From the NCBI GenBank assembly GCA_964394845.1, contig CAYMZB010000088.1:1-16350 (forward strand): a DNA stretch of 16,350 nt, in the 5' to 3' direction. Below the pieces are notes generated by a model. The model saw only the letters and a list, made by a program, of their open reading frames with translations, made no database searches and had not been told where the DNA came from. The translations under genes and the position numbers were made by a program. This stretch comes from CAYMZB01 sp964394845 (GTDB lineage: Bacteria; Patescibacteriota; Microgenomatia; Daviesbacterales; UBA10151). Positions 6,044 through 13,230 of the stretch are shown piece by piece (within the stretch, counting starts at the first letter, position 1; each line of letters begins with the position of its first letter).

Positions 6044-6888
6044 ACTTTGGCGATATTTTTAACTTAATTTTTATGGGTCCTATTGCTAATTTGTTAGTTC
6101 TAATTTACCAGGGTTTGTCTTTCCTACACATTCCCGGAGCATTAGGTTTTTCCATAATGATTTTAACAATCCTGATTAGGGTTCTGGTTTGGCCGTTTAT
6201 GTCTTCTCAAATTAAAGCTACAAAAAAAATGTCTGATTTAAAGCCTCATTTAGATGCTTTAAAACTAAAACATAAAGATAATAAGCAAACTCTTGCAACT
6301 GCTCAGATGGCTTTATATAAAGAACACGGAGTAAATCCTGCAGGCGGATGTTTGCCTGCCCTGATTCAAATACCGATTTTTATTGGGTTGTATCAAACAA
6401 TCATGCATATTTTGCCAGGCCCTGATGGAAATATTACCCAGATTAACTCTCTCTTATACTTCCCCCAATTTAAATTATCTCAAACAATAGATCCTAATTT
6501 TTTCGGTCTTAATTTAGGAATAAAACCTTCACAGTTTGGAGAATTTGGGATGCTGATACTCCTGATTCCTCTTATAACAGCAGCTCTTACCTTTGTCCAG
6601 TCAAAAATGGCATTGCCAAAAAAAGTTAAAGTATACCCTCTTGATTCAAAGAAAGAAGTAAAAGAAAAAGCAGGCATGGAAGAAAGCATGGCGCAAGTTC
6701 AATCTCAGATGGTATATATGATGCCGGTAATGATAGGATATTTTGCTTTTAATTTCCCAATAGGACTTGCAAATTACTGGAATACCTATACAATACTGGG
6801 AATAATCCAGCAACATAAGATTACAGGCTGGGGAGGGCTAGAGAGTCTAGTGACCAGAGTTAAGAGTCAAGTGATTTCTAGATTCTAG
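6040..6888 (+). CDS. yidC: Membrane protein insertase YidC/Oxa1
   Basis: 282 residues from the ATG at 6040, which overlaps the yidD stop (ATGA) and has GGAG six bases upstream (6030-6033). Longer in-frame starts at 6028 and 5953 lack this support. The Oxa1/Alb3 core is clear: the conserved arginine of the hydrophilic groove in ILTILIRVLVWP (R47), a coiled cytoplasmic loop around KMSDLKPHLDALK, GGCLPALIQIPIFIGLYQ (about 102-119), and a C-terminal part with YMMPVMIGYFAFNFPIGLANYW. Five membrane helices are expected, without the large periplasmic domain of proteobacterial YidC. It inserts membrane proteins alone or with SecYEG. The last residues (about 266-282) and the stop codon TAG are encoded by a heptamer-repeat region, so the C-terminal tail has probably been altered by repeat expansion. 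Confidence 0.96.
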   Translation: MNFGDIFNLIFMGPIANLLVLIYQGLSFLHIPGALGFSIMILTILIRVLVWPFMSSQIKATKKMSDLKPHLDALKLKHKDNKQTLATAQMALYKEHGVNPAGGCLPALIQIPIFIGLYQTIMHILPGPDGNITQINSLLYFPQFKLSQTIDPNFFGLNLGIKPSQFGEFGMLILLIPLITAALTFVQSKMALPKKVKVYPLDSKKEVKEKAGMEESMAQVQSQMVYMMPVMIGYFAFNFPIGLANYWNTYTILGIIQQHKITGWGGLESLVTRVKSQVISRF

Positions 6889-6910
6889 ATTCTAGACTCT
6901 AGCGACTAGC
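6876..6910 (+). repeat. Heptamer tandem repeat (CTAG-centred) at the yidC-jag junction
   Basis: Five consecutive 7-base units: TTCTAGA at 6876, 6883 and 6890, then CTCTAGC at 6897 and GACTAGC at 6904. The upstream stretch from about 6838 (further CTAG, AGAGT and CAAGTGA words) looks like decayed copies, out of register. The yidC stop TAG (6886-6888) is within the second unit and the array fills most of the 30-base gap to jag. It resembles the short tandemly repeated heptanucleotides known in cyanobacteria and seen in some CPR genomes; the function is unknown. Confidence 0.8.
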
Positions 6911-6918
6911 CACTATTT

Positions 6919-7398
6919 ATGGAAGAACAATTAAGTGATGTACTGGATAATTTATTAGGCATGCTTCTTTTGGAGGGTAGTTATGAGATAGAAGAAGGAG
7001 ATGATGGTTTTATGGTGTCCATTGACACAAAGGATGCCGGCAGGCTAATTGGAGCAAGAGGAGAATCTTTAGAAGGCTTACAATTGATTGTTAATCAGGT
7101 TATGTCCAGGAAGACAGGCGAAGATAACTTTAAGAGAGTTATTTTAGATGTAGGAGAGTGGAGAAAGCAAAAAGAAGAAGAGCTAAAATCTCTGGCAAAT
7201 GACTTGGGTAAACAGGTTTTAGAAACCGGTAAAGAGCTTGAAGTTGAACCAATGTCTGCTTGGCAAAGAAGGGTTGTACATATGGCGCTTGAAGAAATGG
7301 GCGGACTAACTTCTGAAAGTATGGGTGAAGGCCGGGATAGACATATTATTATCAAAATCAAAACTGAAGAGCAAAATGTCAAAGTTGCAGAGGGTTGA
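6919..7398 (+). CDS. jag: RNA-binding protein KhpB/Jag (KH and R3H domains)
   Basis: 159 residues. Two RNA-binding domains are visible: a type II KH domain (about 25-105) with the GxxG loop in GRLIGARGESLEGL (GARG at 45-48), and a C-terminal R3H domain with the R-x3-H motif in WQRRVVHMAL (R117, H121), continuing to ESMGEGRDRHIIIK. The N-terminal Jag_N domain of many Firmicutes members (about 200 residues in total) is absent, so this is the short form. KhpB with KhpA binds many RNAs and affects cell elongation and division in streptococci. It follows yidC, as in most bacteria, 30 bases downstream across the heptamer repeat. There is no clear ribosome binding site. Its last 23 bases overlap the next gene. 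Confidence 0.94.
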   Translation: MEEQLSDVLDNLLGMLLLEGSYEIEEGDDGFMVSIDTKDAGRLIGARGESLEGLQLIVNQVMSRKTGEDNFKRVILDVGEWRKQKEEELKSLANDLGKQVLETGKELEVEPMSAWQRRVVHMALEEMGGLTSESMGEGRDRHIIIKIKTEEQNVKVAEG

Positions 7399-8569
7399 AA
7401 GCATACTTCTTTTTTTAACTCTGCTTTTTCTTCCTACTCAATTAGGTAAACATTTTTGGCCGGAGTTTAGTTTCATATATTCCCTGCCAATTGATTATTT
7501 GTCACCGACTCTTTATTTCTGGGATTTATTAGTCATTTTGCTTTGTTTAGTTTTTATTATAAGAAAAAAGCCGTCTAATAGGACGGCATTGAATTTATTC
7601 TTTTTCTTTATTCTGACTCAAATTTTTCCCCTGATTGCCTTACCTACAAATATTGGGGTTGGGTTGGTAAGGCTTGAGCAGTATTTTGTAGCTGGTTTGT
7701 TTGGAGTTTATATTGCATCTAATAATTTTTCCGAGATTAAATCAATAGCTTTTAAGGCTCTGGCATTTTCTATTATAGGAGAATCAATTTTGGCTTTTAT
7801 CCAGTTTATAAAAGAGGGTACATTAGGGCTTTGGATATTGGGTGAGCGGACATTTACTATTTCCACACCTGGTATTGCAAAATTTGATTATCATGGTGTT
7901 CAATTTTTGCGTTCCTATGCTACGTTTCCTCATCCAAATACCTTGGCAGGGTTTTTGCTCATTACTATATTGCTGCTGCTGCTGTGGAACAAGCGCCACA
8001 ATCTTACTAAGTTAGCTATATTTTTTGGAGGAGCAGCTATCTTGTTAACAGTATCAAGGTCAGCAATAACAGCCGGGTTAGTATCTGCCATGATTTTGTT
8101 AAAAAATAGAGGACGGATTGCTCTTTGTATTTTGATTGCAATCTTACTGCCTGTTTTGTATACCAGATTTTCCTCTGTTTTTACTTTTGATAATTTTGCT
8201 CTTACCAGAAGAGAAGAACTTTCTCAAGTTGCTTTAAATATATGGGCTAAGTCCCCTATTATAGGGGTTGGGCTAAATAATTTTATCCCAACTGTATCAG
8301 ACTTACTTTTAATAGGGCCTAGCAGATTTTTACAGCCTGTACATAACATTTTTTTATTAGCGCTTGCTGAAACAGGAATAGTTGGTTTGGCAGGGTTAAT
8401 CTCTTTAATCGGGTATCCAATTTTTAGGATCTATAAAAGAAAAAGGCTGCTTCTTATTTGGATTATTATTATCTTTCTGGGGATGTTTGATCACTATTTT
8501 ATAACTTTACCCCAAGGATATAGATTATTGTTTCTTGTATGGGGATTTACATTTAGCGTGTTAAAATAA
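7376..8569 (+). CDS. O-antigen ligase / polymerase-like membrane protein (Wzy_C family)
   Basis: 397 residues from the ATG at 7376, which lies within the end of jag and has GAAGAG just upstream; a longer frame starting at GTG 7325 is less likely. About ten to twelve hydrophobic helices are spread over the protein. The Wzy_C/O-antigen ligase core is seen as a helix ending LLTVSRSAITAGL (an arginine-containing motif), a large loop RREELSQVALNIW...SPIIGVGLNNF, and VHNIFLLALAETGIVGLAG (about residues 322-340), the family's H-N-x3-L-x-E motif. Members join or polymerise undecaprenyl-linked glycans on the outer face of the membrane. Neighbouring flippase and DUF4012 genes agree with surface polysaccharide synthesis. 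Whether it acts as ligase or polymerase cannot be told from sequence. Confidence 0.85.
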   Translation: MSKLQRVESILLFLTLLFLPTQLGKHFWPEFSFIYSLPIDYLSPTLYFWDLLVILLCLVFIIRKKPSNRTALNLFFFFILTQIFPLIALPTNIGVGLVRLEQYFVAGLFGVYIASNNFSEIKSIAFKALAFSIIGESILAFIQFIKEGTLGLWILGERTFTISTPGIAKFDYHGVQFLRSYATFPHPNTLAGFLLITILLLLLWNKRHNLTKLAIFFGGAAILLTVSRSAITAGLVSAMILLKNRGRIALCILIAILLPVLYTRFSSVFTFDNFALTRREELSQVALNIWAKSPIIGVGLNNFIPTVSDLLLIGPSRFLQPVHNIFLLALAETGIVGLAGLISLIGYPIFRIYKRKRLLLIWIIIIFLGMFDHYFITLPQGYRLLFLVWGFTFSVLK

Positions 8570-8574
8570 TTTAA

Positions 8575-9810
8575 GTGAATAATTATTTAAAAATCTCCCA
8601 GCAAACCCTTTGGCAAATATTAGGAAAAGCAACCACCGCTATCTCTACTATTATAATTTTAGGAATTGTTGCCAGAAATTACGGTGAAGCAGGTACAGGG
8701 ATTTTTACCCTGGCTCTTACTTATTTGGCAATATTTTATTTACTGGCAGATTTTGGATTTAATGCGCATGTTCTGAGAAAATTTACAATTTACCCTTCGG
8801 CTTCGCTCAAAGCGGGCAATTTACAATTTACAATTGAATGGAAAAAGTTATTAGGAACAAGGATAATCTGGTCCGGGATTTTGGTGGTTTTGGCGGTAGC
8901 TGCGCTTCCCTTTTTACCATTTGTCACAGCTGAATTTAGCAAAGCTATTTTGTTTGGCAGCTTAGGAATTGCCGGTTCTTCTATTTTTGTAACCTGCAAC
9001 TTAATTTTTCAAAGTAAATTAAGGTATGATTTATCAGTATTAGCAGTTAGTTTGGGAACAGTAATTTCACTAGGATTATTTGTTTTTCTAAGCTTACAAA
9101 AATACCCTGTCTCTTACTTACTTTTAGCCCATTTAGCCGGTTCCATAATTATTGCTGCTGTTTCTTTTATTCTGACTCAAATTTTTTTACCTAAATTATT
9201 GCCTGTATTTGATTTTTTGTATGTAAAACAATTATTTAGAGATTCCTGGCCAATTGCTGCAACTCTTGCCTTGAATGTAGTTTATTTTAGAATTGATTCT
9301 TTTATGATTGCTTACTTTAAAGGAATCTCAGATGTGGGTATTTATAATATAGCGTATTCGGTTTTTCAGTCAGCTTTGGTCATACCTGCATTTATTATGA
9401 ATTCATATTATCCCCTAATGTTAAAGTCTTTAAAAGCAGCTAAATTTATAGGACTTGGGCTTTTGGCTTTAGCTTGTTTTGGGACTGTTTTAACCATAGT
9501 TTTTACGCCCTTTATTATAAGTATTTTAACTGGCAGCGGGTTTGCGGGTTCAGTAAAGAGCTTACAAATTCTATCCTTAGGTTTTCCTGCCTATTTTCTT
9601 TCCTCTTTATTAATGTGGGTAATGATTGCTAAGGGAAGGTATAAATTAATGCTTGCAATCTATGCCTGTGGGTTGCTATTTAATATAACAACCAATTTTA
9701 TCTATATACCACAGTACTCATTTTTAGCAGCATCCTGGATTACTGTAATCTCCGAATACCTACTTTTGCTAATGCAGATTTTCTATCTTCGCGGTATAAT
9801 TTTCCGGTGA
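8575..9810 (+). CDS. Polysaccharide flippase (Wzx/MATE-like, oligosaccharide repeat-unit transporter)
   Basis: 411 residues with about twelve predicted helices. The N-terminus has the MOP-superfamily pattern (ISQQTLWQILGKATTAIST, then VARNYGEAGTGIFTLALTYLAIFYLLADFGF). The middle has FRIDSFMIAYFKGISDVGIYNIAYSVF, characteristic of Wzx-type flippases. It should move lipid-linked repeat units across the membrane. The start is GTG at 8575, five bases after the upstream stop, without a strong ribosome binding site. Residues about 70-87 (FTIYPSASLKAGNLQFTI) are encoded by a repeat element and probably form an insertion in the loop after helix 2. The stop overlaps the next start (GTGA, 9807-9810). 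Confidence 0.87.
   Translation: MNNYLKISQQTLWQILGKATTAISTIIILGIVARNYGEAGTGIFTLALTYLAIFYLLADFGFNAHVLRKFTIYPSASLKAGNLQFTIEWKKLLGTRIIWSGILVVLAVAALPFLPFVTAEFSKAILFGSLGIAGSSIFVTCNLIFQSKLRYDLSVLAVSLGTVISLGLFVFLSLQKYPVSYLLLAHLAGSIIIAAVSFILTQIFLPKLLPVFDFLYVKQLFRDSWPIAATLALNVVYFRIDSFMIAYFKGISDVGIYNIAYSVFQSALVIPAFIMNSYYPLMLKSLKAAKFIGLGLLALACFGTVLTIVFTPFIISILTGSGFAGSVKSLQILSLGFPAYFLSSLLMWVMIAKGRYKLMLAIYACGLLFNITTNFIYIPQYSFLAASWITVISEYLLLLMQIFYLRGIIFR
8780..8836. repeat. Palindromic repeat element flanked by AATTTAC heptamers, inserted in frame within the flippase
   Basis: Two AATTTAC heptamers (8780-8793), a 24-base core with imperfect dyad (CCCTTCGGCTT paired with AAAGCGGG, 8793-8816), then two more AATTTAC (8818-8831) and AATTG. 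The core resembles the widely repeated TTCGACTTCGCTCAGGA family of extragenic palindromes; its reverse complement encodes ALSEAEG-like peptides often seen in database artefacts. The flippase frame stays open across it, so a repeat has become coding. The family assignment is from memory. Confidence 0.7.
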
Positions 9811-10217
9811 AACTTATTATTTATACTGATGGCGCTTGCCGGGGCAATCCTGGCAAGGCTTCATATGGGTTTACGGTTTCTGATGGTCAGGGAAAACTAA
9901 TATACCAGGAGGGGAAATATATAGGTATAACTACCAATAATGTGGCAGAGTACACAGCAGTCCTAGAATCTCTTAAGTGGATTAAAGAAAATATGGAAAA
10001 TAATCCGGGATTAGAATATTATGCTGATTCAAAACTGGTAGTTGAACAGCTTTCCGGTAGGTTTAAAGTAAAAAGCCCGCACTTAAAACTCATAATTGAG
10101 AAAATAAGAGGGTTAGCCCTGGGGTTTGAAGGTATCTTATTTACCCATATTCCGCGGGAACAAAATATAGCAGCAGACAAATTAGCTAACCTTGCCTTAG
10201 ATGCCTTAACTTCATAG
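9807..10217 (+). CDS. rnhA: Ribonuclease HI family protein
   Basis: 136 residues, shorter than the 155-residue E. coli enzyme. All four catalytic acidic residues are present: D8 in IYTDGACRGNPG, E48 in NNVAEYTA, D74 in YYADSKLVVEQL, and D124 in NIAADKLANLA. It lacks the basic handle region, as in many plant-type and archaeal-type RNase HI proteins. It cleaves the RNA strand of RNA/DNA hybrids, such as primers and R-loops, in the cytoplasm. The GTG start overlaps the flippase stop (GTGA), so it is the last gene of the long operon and is translationally coupled. A terminator lies 10 bases after its stop. Confidence 0.93.
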   Translation: MKLIIYTDGACRGNPGKASYGFTVSDGQGKLIYQEGKYIGITTNNVAEYTAVLESLKWIKENMENNPGLEYYADSKLVVEQLSGRFKVKSPHLKLIIEKIRGLALGFEGILFTHIPREQNIAADKLANLALDALTS

Positions 10218-10227
10218 CTTATTTTAG

Positions 10228-10250
10228 GGTGACATAGAATGTCACCTTTT
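10228..10250 (+). terminator. Rho-independent terminator at the end of the rpmH-rnhA operon
   Basis: A perfect 8-base-pair stem GGTGACAT / ATGTCACC with an AGA loop, followed by TTTT (10247-10250). It starts 10 bases after the rnhA stop. The operon from the promoter at 5321 would end here. Confidence 0.88.
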
Positions 10251-10257
10251 ATCTATC

Positions 10258-10285
10258 TTGTATTATCTACTGTTAGTGATACGAT
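10258..10285 (+). promoter_or_regulatory. Promoter of the SDR-DUF4012 gene
   Basis: -35-like TTGTAT (10258-10263), a 16-base spacer and -10-like TACGAT (10280-10285). The -10 ends six bases before the GTG at 10292, so the first transcribed base would be at or next to the start codon. No ribosome binding site is seen, consistent with a leaderless mRNA. The match to consensus is moderate. Confidence 0.5.
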
Positions 10286-10291
10286 TTACGC

Positions 10292-13165
10292 GTGGACGAA
10301 AATACTGTAAATATCAAAAAAAATACCAGGATATTGCTTGCGCGAAACACTCCGGTTGCATTAATCATAGGTGCAGCTAGCTTTCTTGGATCACATTTAG
10401 CAGATAAGCTTCTTTTAAAAGATATCCAGGTAATTGGGGTGGATGATTTAACTTATGGTAAGAAGGAGAATTTAACTCAGGCTATAGGTAATAAAAACTT
10501 TCACTTAATAATTGAGTCAAGTGAAAGCTTGGATTTAGAGCTAGATAGATTAGATTATGTGGTTATTATTCCTCAGGAAAACTTAAACACAAAGAAAGCT
10601 CTGGACTGTTTTAGAGAGTTTAAACCCAGGCTTCTTCTTATCTCATCTGTTGACCTCTACAGCGAAGAAAAATTAACAGAAGACTTAAGATGGCTTAAAA
10701 AAGTTGAAGTTGATTTTGCAAAAGCAGCAAAGATAGATAATTTAAATGCCAGAATCTTAAGGCTTGGCCCTGTTTATGGTCCAAGAATGGGTTTTGATAG
10801 GCCTGATGTTGTTATCAGGTTAATTCAGCAAAGCTTAACAGAGGATTTGCAAAAAGATGTTTCTTTGGAGTTTTCATCAAGAGCTATTTTTATAGATGAC
10901 GCATGTGACTTGGCAATAAAATGTATATTTGCCGGTGCAACTGCCCAAAAGATCTTTGACGGCAGTTTACTTACTCCGATTAAAGTAACAGAAATTAAAC
11001 AAGTTCTCCTGGATCCTATTTGGTATGAGAATAAAAATTTTATACCAACAGAGCTGCCTCCTTGGCCAACACCTAATTTGGAAAAAACTATTAAACTTCT
11101 AAATTGGCACCCAAAGTCCGGGCTAATTGAAAGCTTAAAACAGACTTTAAGCTATTTTAAAGATAGTGAGATTAAAGTGCCTAAGTTGAGAGATCAAGTA
11201 AGTTCAAGTTTGTCTGAGGAGTGGAAAACAAAAAAGATAGGGGAGCTGGAAGGGTTAAAAGAGAGTGAAAAAAATAATGCAGGCCAAAAAAAAGCAGGAG
11301 AAGGAAAATCAAAATTTTCTTATCCTTGGGCAAAACTACTAACTTTGGCAACGCTGATGTTTATAGGGTATGCTCTTATTTGGCCTCTTATTGAGTTGGG
11401 ATGGGGGATTGCAACTTTTAAGTTTCAGTTAGCAGAAGCTATCGCGAATTTAGAAAAAGGGGAGTTTGAAAAAAGTTTGTCTTCAGTCAAACAAGCAAGT
11501 AATGGAGTAAAACAGGCAAAAGCTATTTTTTATTCGTTAGAACCTTTGCAACAGGCAGGATTACTAAGATCAGAGTTTGAAGAGGGAGAAAGATTAGCTA
11601 ACTTAGCTACGCTTTCTGCAGATTCTGCTCAAAATACTATTCTCGGGATACAGGCATTATATAAAAGTTTAAAATCTGTGACAGGGGAGTTAAATGAATC
11701 TCCGGCAGACTCTTTTTTACTAAGCAGAGTTTACCTTGCCTCAGCTGATGAAGATTTATCAAAAGCTGATGTATTGATTAAGAGCCAGGATTTTAAAGCT
11801 AATTTACCCAAAATATTAAAAACCAGTGTAGATATTTTGTCTGGGCGGTTAGCGTTATATTCCGGCCTGGTAAAAAAAGCTAGGACGCTGAGTGTTTTAC
11901 TTCCGGAAATTGTGGCTTTAGACGGAAAAAAAGACTACCTGGTGCTTTTGCAAAATAATAATGAACTCCGGCCAACAGGCGGATTTATTGGATCTTTTGC
12001 CAAGGTGTCATTTGAAGCCGGTAAATTAAAAAAACTGGAGGTAAATGATACATACGTCATAGACGGGCAGCTTAATATGCATGTTGAACCGCCAAAAGAA
12101 ATTAAAGAGGATCTTAATCAAAAAGATTATTTTTTAAGAGATGCAAATTGGGAACCTGATTTTCCAACTTCTGCCAGACAAGTGCAGTGGTTTTACACTA
12201 AAGAAACAAGCGAGCGGGTAGAAGGAGTTGTGGCTCTTGATGTCTCAGCCATAGAGGATTTGCTTGCTTCGCTAGGGCCTTTGGATTTACCTGATTATAA
12301 TGAAAAAGTTAGTTCTGATAATTTATTTGAAAGGGCAATCAGCCATGCAGAGATTAACTTTTTCCCAGGAACACAAGCTAAAAAAAGCTTTTTAACAGCG
12401 CTGACAACTGGACTTTTCAATAAATTATTTTTTCTCCCAAACCAAAACTGGCCAGGCATTGTGACATCGCTCAACAGATCTTTGAGAGAAAAACATATGA
12501 TTATTTATCTAAACGATCAAAAACTTTTTTCCTACATTATTTCTCAAAATTGGGGAGGAGTGTTGCCTAGATCCACTAATTTAACTAATGGGTTAGCGCT
12601 GGATTTCCTGGCGCCGGTTGAGGCTAATTTAGGAGCGAATAAAGCAAATTATTATATAGAGCGAAGTTACGGGCTGGAAACCGTGATTGGTAAAGATGGG
12701 GAGATAAAGCAAAGACTTAAGGTTGCTTATACCAACAGAAGCCCTTCTGATACGTTTCCGGCAGGCAAATACAAAAATAGGATGAGAGTGTACTTCCCAA
12801 TGGGAACAAAGTTAAATAGGGCTCTTTGGGGGGAGAAGGATATTACAAAAGACACCTCTAGCTTTATTGATTACGGAAGATCAGGATATTCTTTCCTGCT
12901 GGAGCTTTATCCTAAAGAGAAGAAAACTTTGATATTGGACTACCAGGTTCCTTTAAAATTAAACTTTGTTGATAACAAGGCTATTTATAGATTGGATGTA
13001 GTCAAGCAAGCAGGCACTTTAAAAGATCCATTTACCTGGTCTATTACTTACCCGATTAATGTAAGATTAGTTTCAAACCAGGCTCAAATAATTGGCCCGC
13101 AAGAGCAAACCATTTCTACAGATTTGTCTACTGACAGGAGCTTTGAGGTGGAGTTTAAAAAATAA
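10292..13165 (+). CDS. Fusion protein: degenerate NAD-dependent epimerase (SDR) domain, membrane helix, DUF4012 domain
   Basis: 957 residues from the GTG at 10292. Residues about 20-290 are an extended SDR/epimerase Rossmann domain: GAASFLGSHLADKLL (27-41), GVDDLTYG after strand 2, LLLISSVDLYS (active-site serine strand), and RLGPVYGPRMG (157-167). Two departures from active enzymes are visible: the middle glycine of GxxGxxG is S30, and the YxxxK tyrosine is replaced by V140 (V-D-F-A-K144). A Lys/Glu-rich linker (about 300-345) precedes a single membrane helix (about 348-372). Residues 375-540 are helical. From about 537 to the end is DUF4012, with its hallmark LVLLQNNNELRPTGGFIGS (550-568). 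DUF4012 has no assigned function; its genes often lie near polysaccharide genes. The SDR part is predicted cytoplasmic and the DUF4012 part external. A structural or sensing role for the SDR domain is inference. Confidence 0.85.
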   Translation: MDENTVNIKKNTRILLARNTPVALIIGAASFLGSHLADKLLLKDIQVIGVDDLTYGKKENLTQAIGNKNFHLIIESSESLDLELDRLDYVVIIPQENLNTKKALDCFREFKPRLLLISSVDLYSEEKLTEDLRWLKKVEVDFAKAAKIDNLNARILRLGPVYGPRMGFDRPDVVIRLIQQSLTEDLQKDVSLEFSSRAIFIDDACDLAIKCIFAGATAQKIFDGSLLTPIKVTEIKQVLLDPIWYENKNFIPTELPPWPTPNLEKTIKLLNWHPKSGLIESLKQTLSYFKDSEIKVPKLRDQVSSSLSEEWKTKKIGELEGLKESEKNNAGQKKAGEGKSKFSYPWAKLLTLATLMFIGYALIWPLIELGWGIATFKFQLAEAIANLEKGEFEKSLSSVKQASNGVKQAKAIFYSLEPLQQAGLLRSEFEEGERLANLATLSADSAQNTILGIQALYKSLKSVTGELNESPADSFLLSRVYLASADEDLSKADVLIKSQDFKANLPKILKTSVDILSGRLALYSGLVKKARTLSVLLPEIVALDGKKDYLVLLQNNNELRPTGGFIGSFAKVSFEAGKLKKLEVNDTYVIDGQLNMHVEPPKEIKEDLNQKDYFLRDANWEPDFPTSARQVQWFYTKETSERVEGVVALDVSAIEDLLASLGPLDLPDYNEKVSSDNLFERAISHAEINFFPGTQAKKSFLTALTTGLFNKLFFLPNQNWPGIVTSLNRSLREKHMIIYLNDQKLFSYIISQNWGGVLPRSTNLTNGLALDFLAPVEANLGANKANYYIERSYGLETVIGKDGEIKQRLKVAYTNRSPSDTFPAGKYKNRMRVYFPMGTKLNRALWGEKDITKDTSSFIDYGRSGYSFLLELYPKEKKTLILDYQVPLKLNFVDNKAIYRLDVVKQAGTLKDPFTWSITYPINVRLVSNQAQIIGPQEQTISTDLSTDRSFEVEFKK

Positions 13166-13189
13166 AAGTAAGTTTTTCCACATTAACTC

Positions 13190-13218
13190 TTGTCGGGTGA
13201 GCCCGAATGTGATAAATT
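13190..13218 (+). promoter_or_regulatory. Promoter of rplY with an overlapping hairpin
   Basis: -35-like TTGTCG (13190-13195), a 17-base spacer and -10-like TAAATT (13213-13218), 12 bases before the ATG. The spacer holds TCGGG-TGAG-CCCGA, a 5-base-pair inverted repeat (13193-13206), inside a wider CACATT/AATGTG dyad (13179-13184 and 13206-13211). A DnaA-box-like TTTTCCACA is at 13174-13182. The dyad could be an operator or a weak terminator of the upstream gene; there is no T-run after it, which favours an operator. Confidence 0.4.
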
Positions 13219-13230
13219 ACTCTCACTAAA

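Noticed and set aside
6876..6910. CRISPR-like array
   Set aside because: Units are 7 bases with no spacers and there are no cas genes; it is a simple tandem repeat.
7325..7375. Longer start (GTG) for the O-antigen-ligase-like protein
   Set aside because: It would lie deeper in jag with a lysine-rich prefix; the ATG at 7376 gives a normal hydrophobic N-terminus.
8790..8999. Minus-strand frame ending in ALSEAEG inside the flippase
   Set aside because: Its end is the reverse translation of the repeat core, a well-known annotation artefact.
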